Position numbers and translations under genes: made by a program. Positions 54,301-62,962 of a stretch of 64,000 nucleotides of DNA are shown here, piece by piece. Under the pieces are notes generated by a model, which was not told the origin of the DNA, ran no database searches, and was given only the letters and a program-made list of their open reading frames with translations. The stretch comes from Odontocerum albicorne (Eukaryota > Arthropoda > Insecta > Trichoptera > Odontoceridae), in the NCBI GenBank assembly GCA_949825065.1, contig OX463852.1:10567665-10631664 (forward strand), read 5' to 3'. Positions within the stretch are counted from its first letter, which is position 1. Each line of letters opens with the position of its first letter.

Positions 54301-57300
54301 TCGCGTGTACATGAAGTCTAAACTTGGTAAATATGGCATCAACATCTGGGTTGCTGCCGACTGCGGCGGCATATGACGCATAACAAATTTACAGGCTTAT
54401 TCTGGTATGATAAATAATCGTAGAGAGAGATAAATCAAGGTAACTGAGTAGTTATAGAAATGGTTCAACCGCAGTATGGCACGAACAGGAGGATAACCAC
54501 AGGTATTTTTATAACCTCCATCAAATTAGCCGATAATCTTTTATTAAAAGGTTTAACTCTAACTGGCACGCTTCGAAAAAATAAAAGAGTAATCTCGCTT
54601 GAATTTATACCGTCTAGAGAGAAAACAATCCATAGTAGCTGAAAATAAAATACTTGTTTCGTGTGTACCACAAAAAATAAAGCAGTATTATTATTATCCA
54701 CTCAATTCAATGATGCAGAAATTGATTATTCAGAAAAACAAAAGCCACTATAGTAATTATACATCATTATAATAATACGAAAATTGGAGTAGATACGGGA
54801 GACCAAATTACTTGAGAGTACTCTTGCTCAAGGTCAACGAGAAGATGGCCTTTCCGTCTTTTTATGGAAATTATAGATATGGCTGCATTGAATGCATACC
54901 TCTTATGGATAGACAAATATCCAGAGTGGAAACAAAATAATTAATACCACCGAAAACATTTCACAAGAGAGTTAAGTTTGGAATTGGCAATGCCCAATAT
55001 CTTAAAAAGGAAAAATAGCAACAACAAGATGCTTTTAATACAGTTTTAACATATTGTGGCGAGTCAATATCCGAAACATTAGTAAATAATACCCTGTTGG
55101 CACCCCGTGAGGTCCTCAAAAGAGGAAGTTGTGGGTTTTATTAAAAACATTCGAGAAAAAAAACCAGGCTATTCTGCAATATTTGTCAAACACCTGCGTG
55201 TTTAGTACGTAGAATATAGTAAAAAAAAAAGTGGTTTCATGCCCCAATTGCGATAACTTTCTCCACAGGATTAAACTTTGATTATATGATATGTTTGTCC
55301 TATTTTCAAATTTTCTGTAGTGTTTATATTTTCCAAATTGCATATATTTTATTGATTTGAATTTCATGTTTGTTTATATATAATTTTGAATTTCGTGTTT
55401 GTTTATACTATATAAATTTCTCGCCCTAAAACCTTGATTTTTGAATTTCTATATTCATTTTATATTTTGTTTATATGTTATTTATTGTCTTTATTCGAAT
55501 TATGGTTTTATTGCCAAAAAAATACACGCTACATTTTATTGTATAATTTTATGAAAAAAAATTAAAAGGCTGGAAATCTCTTATCACGCATGCGCATTCT
55601 GAATGTTGCGCAGACCGAACGACGCAGCGTAAAAATAATATTCTTATAGAAATGCCTTTCTGTTTTAGCTCTTATTTTATCATTTCTTACCTTTATTTTA
55701 TATTATTCGATATTTTATTACATAATAAAATGATGTTTATAGCTAATAACAAAAAATAACCTTGCAGATTTTGCATAATTTTAATTTGAAACATACATGT
55801 TTAGTGTACCCTCAGTGTCCAACGCCGTTACTGGCGTAATTTTTTAGCACAGTAAGGGAAGTGTTAAAAGGTTGGAGACCTCTTTTCAGTCATGCGCATT
55901 CTGAACGTTGCGCAGACCGAACGACGCAGTGGGAAAATTATATTTGTATAGAAATGTCACTTCTCTGTTTCAACTATTATTTTATCATTTCTTACACTTA
56001 TTTTATATTATTCGACATTTTATTACACAATAAAATGATGTTTATAGCTAATTAAAAAAAAAAACTAATAGATTTTGCATAATTTTAATTTAAAACATAC
56101 ATTTTTAGTGTACCCTCAGTGTCCAACACCGTAACTGGCGTAATTTTTTAGCACAGTAAGGGAAGTGTTAAAGACATGGTTTTAAAACATGAATATTTTG
56201 ATGTCCATAATATGATTGAAAAAATTATATGAGGTGTCGAGATTTATAAATACATACATACCATCACGTAATTTCCCTGTCAGAATAGGCAGAGAGGACA
56301 GAGCACCATACTTTCCTAATTCGACACACATCCTTAGCGTCTTCCACACCCATACAACCTCTACAATTTCTCTGATTTTCTACGTTTCCTTCATTCAGAA
56401 TACCACTCACTTGATCCAACCATACTTTCTTTGGTCTTCCTCTCACACGCCTTTCACTCACATCTGCACTGTATACCTCTTTTCTTAGACATTCTTCATT
56501 CATTTATTCTTCATCTTATACACATCAGCCTTAAGTTCACATTTATTCTTTATCACTTCATTACATATTCTATCATACGTTGTCACTCCATGTATTCTTC
56601 TCAATGGACGCATTTCTACAGCATTATTAATCTAGGGTTTACCAGTTCTGAGTAATATAGTTATAATCGGAGTTAGAAAAAAATAAAAAATATTATGTTT
56701 GTACTCTGTAATCATGTTGGAATCCACATACAAAAAATCATTTGATTATAAAATGGTCAAGCAACAATTTTTTTTTCAGGAACACTTGAAATGGACGGAC
56801 CCTAATAACAAAGGAGATTTAGAGAGGGGTGTTAATGGATATCAACCTAAGAGCATTCTTATGACTGCTCGAGGGGATCTAAAAATCTCAAGCGATTTTC
56901 ATTATTTATCGCAACAATATACTTTAACTCCGTATTCTAGGATAATATTACATTGTATATAAAAAGAATAAATTTTAGGCAAACACAATATAAGTATGGA
57001 AAAAAAGATCTGAATTGAAACCTATCCAGAACCTACGAGAAAACGAATCCAAGATTCCAAATGAAGCTTATTAACACACTTGAATCTCAAAAGACATTTA
57101 TTATAGTATTTTTATTATCAAAAGGCAAACTGGAGAGTACAACTACAAAATGTTAAAAACTCTCCATTTTGAGGATATAGAGAACCACTTGACTAGGCAA
57201 GGCCTGTGATTAAATGGTATCATTTGTTGATCATAAATTTCACGATCGAAATTCAATGCAGTTTTTGATATTTCATAAAATATTAATAATGTTATAAAGA

Positions 57301-59183
57301 GATACAGCTGTAAAGAAATTTTTGCGATCTTTTGAGTCGTTTTTCCCCGTTGTTGGTTCAAGTTGTCAAGTCAAGGTTGAGTCGTTGCGGGTTCAAGTTT
57401 GCAATCTTTTAGTTAAATATGCACATACATAGCATCACGCCATATACCCTATCAGGGTAGTCAGAGAGGACAGAGTGCCATACGTTCCTATCTCGACACA
57501 CATCCTTGGCCTTATGCACTTTTCATTCAACTTCTACGATTTCTCTAACTTTCTACATTTACTTCTTTTAGAATTGAAGAGTAAAACTCATAAACCACAT
57601 AACAACCATATTTTGATTTTTTTTATGGAAAAACAGTCTATCAACAAGCGACAATATACCCATAAATGACATATATGTGAATTCAAACTAAAAGTGATTA
57701 TGTTTTACAACCAAATATGTCACTGGGCACATATCCACAAGAGTTTACTCAAATTCCGCACAGTTTTTTTCTTATAACTCTTTACGTATTTTTTGGCTCT
57801 TGGGTTTATGAGTTTTACTCTTCAATTATCATTCACTTGATCCAGCTATACTTTCTTTTGATTTTCCTCAACCACGCATTCTACTCACATTTGCACTATA
57901 CATATATCTGTTTTGTTAGTCTTTCTTCATTCATTCGTTCCGCATGCTCAAACCATCTCAACGCAATCTTACTTAACACATCAGCCCTAAGTTCATATGC
58001 ATATCACTTTATTCCGTATTGTGTCATACATTTTCAATCCATGTATTTTTCTCAATGCAAGCATTCTGCAGAATTTATTTAGCTAAACTAAGTCTTTTCC
58101 ACATCCACGATTCACTCCCATACATCCAAAGTTGACACCAAAATATGTGGATTATCTTTGAAGATTTTGATACTTTCAGTTTTGAGTACTCGTATATTTC
58201 ATTGCTATAAGGTAGAAACAAATCAGTTTATATTAACAGTCTGACAACTTTTAAATGCTTTATGATAATGTCTTCAAAATCAGTTTTTTTTTTATAACAA
58301 GTAGCTTATGAATGTCACTAAATAAATTTAGAAAAGTGTCTGAAAGAGAGATTTCAACATTAATATAACTCACCACTTCCTGTTCCCGATTGACATCTTC
58401 GCTTCTGTATAATTTCTCTGAAGTTTCTTTCAATTCCTGTTTGATAGAACTTAGCTCAGCCATAACTTCATTTAACTGTTCATTAAGTTGATCCCGGTGT
58501 TTGGTCACACTATCGTATTTATGTAACAAATCTCTATTTTCAGAAACCAATTTCATTATAGTACTACGGTCACTTTCAGCGTTCCTTTTGTAATCCTCGA
58601 GCGTTTTGGAATAATTCTCCCATTGGGCTCTCAATTCTAACAATTCTTCGGAAATTGTATCATGATTACGTTTCAAATCTAAATATTCTGCCTTCATCGG
58701 TTTATGTTTCTCGAGAAGGTCATTAAAACGAGCTTTATAATCGTATAAAGGTATTTTTTTGCTAGAAATTGGCTTCGTTTGAGTTGTCAAATTATTCGAA
58801 GATATATTACCATTCCTCGGCTGTTTTGCGGCTGACGGTGGATTTCCCGGAGTACCAGCAGCTCGTTTCAATGCCATTATGTTTCTGGATATCGGTTTAT
58901 TCTCTTTATTTTGAGATATAGACAAGGAATGACTGCTTTTCAAAGCGCTTGGTTTTGGTAGTAAAGGATGTATTTCTAACCCATTTCTATCGGATATCGG
59001 CCTTCTGACAAGTCCTTGTAAATCTGAAAAAGACTTACTTCTTCTCAAATTCGTTTGTGGTCTCTTTAAACCAGAAAATGAATCTTTTGATCCCGCTAAG
59101 CCCGGAATATTCTTCAACAAATTACTTCTCGATGCTTGCCACACTTTAGTGTTTACCTTGGGTAATTTGCTTAAAGGATCCAT
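45074..59183 (-). CDS. ncd: Kinesin-14 motor protein (ncd/KIFC1 type), seven exons
   Basis: Exons 59183-58374, 52516-52268, 51656-51533, 50479-50380, 49601-49451, 48194-47931 and 45337-45074 splice with GT-AG ends into a 653-residue protein. Order: basic tail (1-150) with a KEN motif at 93-95 and Lys/Arg clusters suitable for nuclear import and microtubule binding; coiled coil (about 155-300); C-terminal motor from [11 protein letters not shown] (305) with P-loop GQTGSGKT (390-397), switch I NERSSRSH (505-512), switch II DLAGSE (538-543) and [11 protein letters not shown] motor at the C-terminus with GNIRV directly after the coil is the kinesin-14A signature: a minus-end-directed motor that bundles microtubules and focuses spindle poles. 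Length fits ncd/KIFC1 (about 650-700). All catalytic motifs are intact, so it should be functional. Intron 1 holds a piggyBac, intron 5 a mobile-element relic and intron 6 a mariner, all on the opposite strand. Confidence 0.95.
45470..45690 (+). mobile_element. LINE ORF2 C-terminal remnant in kinesin intron 6
   Basis: The plus strand reads AGWRRIAAD, a stop, then [13 protein letters not shown], the W-R-R-x-A-x-D-x-x-W tail motif of non-LTR polymerases, after a decayed basic segment. No intact frame. Confidence 0.55.
45940..46050 (+). mobile_element. Non-LTR tail fragment ([11 protein letters not shown] family)
   Basis: The plus strand encodes [19 protein letters not shown] then a stop. It is the same family as the minus-strand copies at 24,303, 56,264 and 57,436. 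Confidence 0.6.
46392..47679 (+). mobile_element. Full-length 1,288-bp mariner, inactive
   Basis: Terminal repeats TTGGGTGTACAAATAAG and CTTATTTGTACACCTAA, with TA duplicated at 46,390-46,391 and 47,680-47,681. Length is typical of mariner. It lies in kinesin intron 6, antisense to the gene. Confidence 0.93.
46566..47600 (+). pseudogene. Mariner transposase (mauritiana-like), three in-frame stops
   Basis: Starting at MSSFEPNK, the N-terminal helix-turn-helix domains ([35 protein letters not shown]) and catalytic landmarks VTGDEK, LLHDNA and [13 protein letters not shown] occur in order and in one frame. In-frame stops are at 47,229-47,231 (TAA), 47,367-47,369 (TAA) and 47,430-47,432 (TGA). 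The linker usually written WVPHEL reads WDSYEL, and the residue after GDEK is Cys instead of Trp. The sequence pattern is closest to the mauritiana (Mos1) subfamily. The element is dead, but its open 5' part still covers both DNA-binding domains and the first catalytic Asp. Confidence 0.92.
47785..47893. repeat. Short AT tandem repeat with terminal hairpin
   Basis: About four copies of a roughly 20-30-bp unit around ATAGTAACCAAAATATAG, ending in a hairpin (arms 47,857-47,871 and 47,877-47,891, GTAACCGAAATTACA, one mismatch). It lies 38 bp inside kinesin intron 6 from the exon 6 donor. Confidence 0.8.
47931..48194 (-). CDS. ncd: Kinesin-14 exon 6 (switch I and II)
   Basis: 88 codons, phase 0. 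Contains [10 protein letters not shown] (switch I), [10 protein letters not shown] (switch II) and [11 protein letters not shown]. Donor GTATAT. Confidence 0.94.
48270..49190 (+). pseudogene. Decayed mobile-element-type gene in kinesin intron 5
   Basis: Frame pieces on plus read [47 protein letters not shown] and then, in the open part 48,786-49,091, [20 protein letters not shown] and [16 protein letters not shown]. This order matches a multicopy uncharacterised protein family common in arthropod and cnidarian genomes and probably element-encoded. Stops, frameshifts and the hairpin at 48,628-48,702 disrupt it. Confidence 0.6.
48628..48702. repeat. Near-perfect hairpin, 33-bp arms, 9-nt loop
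   Basis: The left arm starts ATTCAATACCCAATATAG (48,628-48,660). The right arm 48,670-48,702 is its inverse with one mismatch. It interrupts the decayed gene. Confidence 0.94.
49451..49601 (-). CDS. ncd: Kinesin-14 exon 5
   Basis: Completes a Gly codon, then [19 protein letters not shown], matching the conserved [12 protein letters not shown] strand of the motor, and ends VTNLTEQ. Donor GTAAAC, phase 0. Confidence 0.93.
50380..50479 (-). CDS. ncd: Kinesin-14 exon 4 (P-loop second half)
   Basis: 100 bp, from phase 1 to phase 2. Supplies GKTYTMEG, then [13 protein letters not shown]. Donor GTGAGC. Confidence 0.93.
50680..50770 (-). mobile_element. Possible tRNA-derived SINE head in kinesin intron 3
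   Basis: The reverse complement reads TGCTAGTGGTCTAATAGTAA and CTGGGTCCTAAAGTCAATTC, an A-box and B-box-like pair with tRNA-like spacing. Degenerate; no body defined. Confidence 0.4.
51016..51417 (-). other. Unidentified 133-codon open frame in kinesin intron 3
   Basis: A GC-balanced frame with mixed amino-acid content ([35 protein letters not shown]) in an AT-rich intron. It lacks acceptor and donor signals at its edges, and the kinesin motor is already contiguous across exons 3 and 4, so it is not a missing exon. It could be a retrocopied fragment or a remnant of an unrecognised element. Confidence 0.3.
51533..51656 (-). CDS. ncd: Kinesin-14 exon 3 (P-loop first half)
   Basis: 41 codons plus one base. 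[15 protein letters not shown] and FAYGQTGS; the glycine before the P-loop lysine is split by the intron. Confidence 0.94.
51657..52267. other. Kinesin intron 2
   Basis: 611-bp intron. CTAGACCAGTGATGTGTTTAA and TCTGAGAAGCACTGACC near 51,990 and 52,115 form a weak inverted pair that may be an eroded hAT-type MITE. Otherwise featureless. Confidence 0.35.
52268..52516 (-). CDS. ncd: Kinesin-14 exon 2 (neck and motor start)
   Basis: 83 codons, phase 0 both ends. The end of the coil ([20 protein letters not shown]) runs into [11 protein letters not shown], the conserved kinesin-14 neck-motor junction. It is markedly GC-richer than the flanking introns. Confidence 0.94.
53170..55863 (+). mobile_element. 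PiggyBac element with TTAA flanks
   Basis: Starts CACTTGCCGTACGGTG after TTAA (53,166-53,169). It ends with the inverse of CACTTCCCTTACTGTG before TTAA (55,864-55,867). The TTAA target and ends are those of piggyBac. The interior carries the broken transposase. It lies in kinesin intron 1, antisense to the gene. Confidence 0.85.
53581..54700 (+). pseudogene. PiggyBac transposase, frameshifted
   Basis: From ATG at 53,581: an acidic N-terminus ([22 protein letters not shown]), then in shifting frames [60 protein letters not shown] and [20 protein letters not shown]. These follow the DDE_Tnp_1_7 domain in order. The first catalytic Asp (TVDE) remains. The second site is corrupted: the residues before TSIKLAD read GIFI in place of the usual DNxF. 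Several frame breaks make it inactive. Confidence 0.85.
55562..56171. repeat. Tandem duplication of the piggyBac 3' end (about 303-bp unit)
   Basis: TTAAAAGGCTGG at 55,562 and TTAAAAGGTTGG at 55,864 start two similar units. Both contain CGCAGACCGAACGACGCAG and end GCACAGTAAGGGAAGTGTTAA, at 55,867 and 56,171. Each boundary is a TTAA. Confidence 0.88.
56264..56620 (-). mobile_element. Non-LTR retrotransposon tail (best-preserved copy)
   Basis: An 79-codon minus-strand frame contains [20 protein letters not shown] then [20 protein letters not shown] and ends in a stop, followed by upstream remnants to 56,620. It resembles C-terminal segments of arthropod non-LTR polymerases. The same tail occurs at 24,303, 45,940 and 57,436. 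Confidence 0.62.
56622..57430. other. Kinesin intron 1, between LINE fragments
   Basis: AT-rich, no supported feature. A short open stretch at 56,699-56,962 has no recognisable motif. Confidence 0.4.
57436..58135 (-). mobile_element. Non-LTR retrotransposon tail, interrupted copy
   Basis: Forward landmarks ATATACCCTATCAGGGTAGTCA, CGACACACATCCTTGGCC, and (after a gap) CACTTGATCCAGCTATACTTTC match the 56,264 copy. The segment 57,580-57,800 between them appears inserted. Confidence 0.55.
58374..59183 (-). CDS. ncd: Kinesin-14 exon 1 (tail and coiled coil)
   Basis: ATG at 59,181-59,183 (an upstream in-frame TTG exists but is not a normal start). 270 codons, donor GTGAGT, phase 0. Residues 1-150 are Ser/Lys/Arg-rich ([27 protein letters not shown]). 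NKENKP at 92-97 contains a KEN box, a motif that often directs APC/C destruction. Residues about 155-270 have heptad-like leucines and charged residues. Confidence 0.94.
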
Positions 59184-60486
59184 TTTTATCAATAAAACTT
59201 ACTATATAATCATTTAACAATTGTATCCAAATTTATAACAAGTCTTTTAAAAAACACAACACTGAAAACAAGTTATGACAAGTATATTTCACACAACACA
59301 AACGTCGCAAACAAAAGTCAGTAAAACGGTTGGGCGCAAATTTAAAACAATTTGAATTTTGAAAAACGATTGTTGTGTTGCCAAGTAATATATTTTTTCC
59401 CCGCAAGGAAAGTAGTTGATTGTTTTTTTTTTACTTATTTAATAATCGTTATACATGTGATTACGAAGAATTATTTCAAATATAACAATAACGAAAAATA
59501 TGTTCACATATTTATGCTGATTGGTCTTTTTAGTTTGACGATTTTCATTGATGCTCCTTTATTCAAAAAGATGTGAGTGAAATAATATATCCAAATTATA
59601 ACTACATACACTAATGTGATATCTCCAACGCATCTAAATTAATTTGAACGTGTTAAAAACTTTTTATCAAAAAGCAATATCTTTAATTTTTTTTACACAA
59701 TTTTTGTTTTCAAAATCTCCAAATTCAAGCTGCGTGACAGTTGGTGTTTATTTAAATCAAATGGAACTTTGTCGAGTTGCCTATGCGTAAAACATGCCAG
59801 CTCTTTGTTTTTTACGTTTACGAACTTCAATTTTTTTTTTCGAAAAGTATAATGTGACAACCTTCAGTGCAGAGATAATACATACTTTAGTAGCTTAACG
59901 TGCTTGAGTCATGCTTAAACGATATCATTTCATACGCATTTTTGACAATATGTCAAGTCAAATTTGAACATTCGTTAGGAATTGTGAAGTTTTTTTTCCG
60001 GATTTAATTAACAATCACTCACTGGTAAGTAAAAGTTGGCCGTTGCAATTGATCGTTGTGGTATGCTAAAGTCGATTCACACTTTATTTATGTAATCAGC
60101 AATCCGGCAATGTGCAAGTATGTGTTCAAATGAGAATCTGTCTAGCCATAATATGTCAAATGGTCGGTAATCGTGATGAAGTAGTATTGTGAAATAAAAT
60201 GTTTACGATTTTCACATATGAGCATATAATTAAACAAAAAGCAACCAACCCACAAAACACTTTTTTCGTTTGAAATATCTAAACAGCGTGGATCAATATT
60301 GTATATGCAAAAGTATATATTATGTAGCTTGTCCAATTAGTATTTTATGATTAAATTATGCCTTAAAGATTTTTATTCCATACAAGCCCACGATATCCAT
60401 TCATAATCATAGAATTGAGAAATCTAACTATCTGGAAATATTTTTCCTGGAGATTTTGTTGAAAGTAATGTCAATTTGTGTCATAT
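59184..60486. promoter_or_regulatory. Kinesin 5' flank (promoter side)
   Basis: Sequence upstream of the kinesin ATG on the minus strand. It should hold the 5' UTR and promoter, but no TATA or initiator element can be assigned confidently. No divergent gene is seen. Confidence 0.4.
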
Positions 60487-60487
60487 T

Positions 60488-60880
60488 AGGGCGCCCGCGC
60501 ACTAGGCAGCCTGGCTGCGGCAGCCGAAATTTGGAGCAGCCAGCCGATGGTCGACAGTTGAATCGAGCGAGATGGACATGGAAGATGTTATAATTGTTTA
60601 CCTTTTGTCTCGTAAGAAACGCAAAGCAAAAATAAGGCATTGGATTCATCATTTACTTCTGGAGCGGCACGCAAAGGGCTTATTTCAAAATTATTTTAAG
60701 GATCTTCGAAACTACTCGGATCAGTTTTTTAACTATACAAGAATGTCAGTGCAATAATTTGATAACCTATTGTAAAATATTAAAAAATCAATTATGGGTA
60801 CTAATAGTCCTATGAGAGCATGTATAACTCCAGAAGTTTTTGTTTTGTGTACACACCTCAAAGTAATTATCAATTTTTCT
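60488..60880 (+). mobile_element. Harbinger element left part with terminal repeat
   Basis: GGGCGCCCGCGCACTAGG after TTA at about 60,486 looks like a Harbinger terminus. It is followed by GC-rich CAGCCTGGCTGCGGCAGCC and then the transposase start at 60,572. The right terminus is missing because the element turns into an inverted copy. Confidence 0.6.
60572..60836 (+). pseudogene. Harbinger transposase N-terminus, left palindrome arm
   Basis: MDMEDVIIVYLLSRKKRKAK, then NYFKDLRNYSDQFFNYTRMS, NSPMRACITPE, matching the N-terminal region of HARBI1-like transposases. The arm has a stop after MSVQ (TAA at 60,755-60,757) and another shortly after, so it is less intact than the right arm. Confidence 0.72.
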
Positions 60881-61164
60881 TCTGGAGTTATACACGCTCT
60901 CATAGGACTATTAGTACCCATAATTGATTTTTTAATATTTTCCAAAAGGTTATCAAATGATTGCACTGACATTCTTGCATAGTTAAAAAAATGATCCGAG
61001 TAGTTTCGAAGATCCTTAAAATAATTTTGAAATAAGCCCTTTGAGTGCCGCTCCAGAAGTAAATGATGAATCCAATGCCTTATTTTTGCTTTGCGTTTCT
61101 TACGAGACAAAAGGTAAACAATTATAACATCTTCCACGTCCATCTCGCCCAACTCAACGGTCAC
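60879..61164 (-). pseudogene. Harbinger transposase N-terminus, right palindrome arm
   Basis: Minus-strand open frame (60,733-61,164, 143 codons). It reads MDVEDVIIVYLLSRKKRKAK, YFKDLRNYSDHFFNYARMS, SFDNLLENIKKSIMG and ACITPEEKLIITLRC before running into the spacer. The DDE nuclease part is absent. This arm lacks the stops of the left arm. Confidence 0.75.
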
Positions 61165-61310
61165 GACTGGCTGCTTATAAGGTACCCTTTAGACCCGTGT
61201 TTCCCAACGTGGGCCCACGTCCCACAGGAGGGCAATTCGAAAATTGACTCGTTCAGAGTTTAAGTTAACCATATTTCTATATTGTGGTTCACGAGCATGA
61301 TACAAGTATA

Positions 61311-61494
61311 ACAGATATAGCAATCCGGATCGCAGCTAACTTCTATATAGCAATCTGGATCGCGATCTGCGATCAAAATCAATGACCGCGATCCAGATTG
61401 ATTGTGTAAGAAGGGAATTGACGGATTGATACATCAGATCACAAAATATCCAGATATTTTGAAATCACGCTTGCGATCTGGATCAATCGCGTAA
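61311..61494. repeat. GATC-rich subterminal Harbinger fragment
   Basis: Repeated words GATCGCGATCTGCGATC and GATCCAGATTGA, plus AAATATCCAGATATTTTG, which is found inverted at about 62,260. It is a partial terminus of the same element family as the next entries. Confidence 0.6.
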
Positions 61495-61645
61495 GGCACT
61501 CTTTAAACGGTCAATCTGGATCGAAATCCGCGATCAAAATCAACGATCACGGATTGACGGATCGCGCGACTACATTAGACGATCAATCCGATTTCCTTCA
61601 GTCCACACACTGCAGCCGCTGCGTCAACATCTTTCTCAACTCAAA

Positions 61646-62028
61646 ATGGAGGTAGATGAAGTAAACGCTGTTGTAGCCCTAGTTATGGGCTTAACTTTGA
61701 AAAGGCGAGTTCGAAGGAAACATTGGATTAAACAGTGGCTACGAAAGAGAGAATTGTATAGGCTACCCATTTAAATCTATTAAAAGAAATACGATTAACT
61801 GCTGAAAAAGAAGACTATAAAAAATACTTCAGGATGAGTGGAAAATGTTTTGATGAGTTGTTAGAAATGGTAACCCCATACATATCTAAACAAGATACTT
61901 GTATGAGAAAAAGTATAACACCTGAAGAAAAATTAGCAGTAACATTGCGTTATCTTGCTACAGGCAGAAATATTGAAGACCTTAAATTTTCTGCTATCAT
62001 GTCTCCTGCATCTATCAGTGAAGCTTGA
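61646..62028 (+). pseudogene. Harbinger transposase N-terminal fragment
   Basis: ATG at 61,646 gives MEVDEVNAVVALVMGL and RVRRKHWIKQWLRKRELY, then stops. The frame 61,834-62,028 continues FDELLEMVTPYISKQDT and ITPEEKLAVTLRYLATGRN, the conserved segment before the Harbinger DDE domain. The catalytic domain is missing. Confidence 0.75.
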
Positions 62029-62029
62029 A

Positions 62030-62230
62030 TTTGTAATTTTTTTAAATTCTCTCCTATAATTCGATCTCAGACATTTTTTTTTCTCACGTCAACTTGTTTA
62101 TTTATCGTCAATTCAGCCGCTTGCGGCTTTATTTTCTTTAAAATTCCCAATAGAGAGCATACGTCCATCTCTATCGGTGCGCAAGCGTTGACTGACGCGA
62201 TCTTACACGACCTTACACGAACAATCCCGA
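62030..62230 (-). pseudogene. MADF-type gene start, deleted copy
   Basis: The reverse complement matches 62,925-63,240 but lacks roughly 170 bp after GGACGTATGCTCT. Landmarks TTGGGAATTTT, AAAATAAAGCCGCAAG and CGAATTATAGGAGAGAATT are shared. Confidence 0.7.
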
Positions 62231-62390
62231 TCGCGAGCAGCGGATCGCAAGCGTGATTTCAAAATATCCAGATATTTTGCGATCTGATTGATCAATCCAT
62301 CAATCCGCTTCTTACACGGTCAATCTGGATCGCGATCGTTGATTGCGATCACGGATTGCGATCCAGATTGACCGTGTAACGGCGGCCTAA

Positions 62391-62561
62391 GGCGCCCGTT
62401 ACACGCTCAATCTGGATCGCAATCCGCGATCCAAATCGGCGATCACGGATTGCGATCCGATTGATCAATCCATCAATCCGCTCATTACACGGTCAATCTT
62501 GACCGCGATCATTGATCGGCGATCACGGATTGCGATCCAGATTGACCGTGTAACGGGCGCC
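62391..62561. mobile_element. 171-bp Harbinger MITE, copy A
   Basis: Starts GGCGCCCGTTACACGCTC and ends GTGTAACGGGCGCC; TAA at 62,388-62,390 and 62,562-62,564. Inside, GATCACGGATTGCGATCC occurs twice and GATC at high density. Followed by a leftover CGGGCGCC and another TAA, the remains of an outer terminus. Confidence 0.88.
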
Positions 62562-62575
62562 TAACGGGCGCCTAA

Positions 62576-62919
62576 GGCGCCCGTTACACGGTCAATCTGG
62601 ATCGCAATCCGTGATCGCCGATCAATGATCGCGGTCAAGATTGACCGTGTAATGAGCGGATTGATGGATTGATCAATCGGATCGCAATCCGTGATCGCCG
62701 ATTTGGACCGCGGATTGCGATCCAGATTGACCGTGTAAGGCGCCCATTACACGCTCAATCTGGATCGCAATCCGCGATCCAAATCGGCGATCACGGATTG
62801 CGATCCGATTGATCAATCCATCAATCCGCTCATTACACGGTCAATCTTGACCGCGATCATTGATCGGCGATCACGGATTGCGATCCAGATTGACCGTGTA
62901 ACGGGCGCCTAAGGGCGCC
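62576..62919. mobile_element. 171-bp-type MITE, inverted copy, split by another copy
   Basis: Begins GGCGCCCGTTACACGGTC and is the reverse complement of copy A through 62,735. Its last bases GGGCGCC appear only at 62,913-62,919, after the nested copy. Confidence 0.82.
62739..62909. mobile_element. 171-bp Harbinger MITE nested in the inverted copy
   Basis: Same length and almost the same sequence as copy A (CATTACACG near the start). TAA at 62,736-62,738 and 62,910-62,912. The insertion site is the TAA within the GTGTAA terminal word of the preceding MITE. Confidence 0.87.
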
Positions 62920-62962
62920 TAAGATCTTGATCGCGTCAGTCAATGCTTGCGCACCGATGTAG

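Larger units (their letters stand above)
60536..61174. repeat. Long palindrome, about 300-bp arms, 42-bp spacer
   Basis: Left arm 60,536-60,836 and right arm 60,879-61,174 are inverted copies with a few mismatches. The inner ends are CTCCAGAAG and CTTCTGGAG. Both arms carry the first exon-like part of a Harbinger transposase gene, reading inward. Confidence 0.93.
61495..62387. mobile_element. 893-bp deleted Harbinger element, TAA duplication
   Basis: Ends GGCACTCTTTAAACGGTC and the inverse of GGCCGCCGTTACACGGTC; TAA at 61,492-61,494 and 62,388-62,390. It contains the start of a transposase gene on plus and the start of a MADF-type gene on minus, meeting tail to tail at about 62,030, so it is an internally deleted derivative that kept both gene starts. 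Confidence 0.78.
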
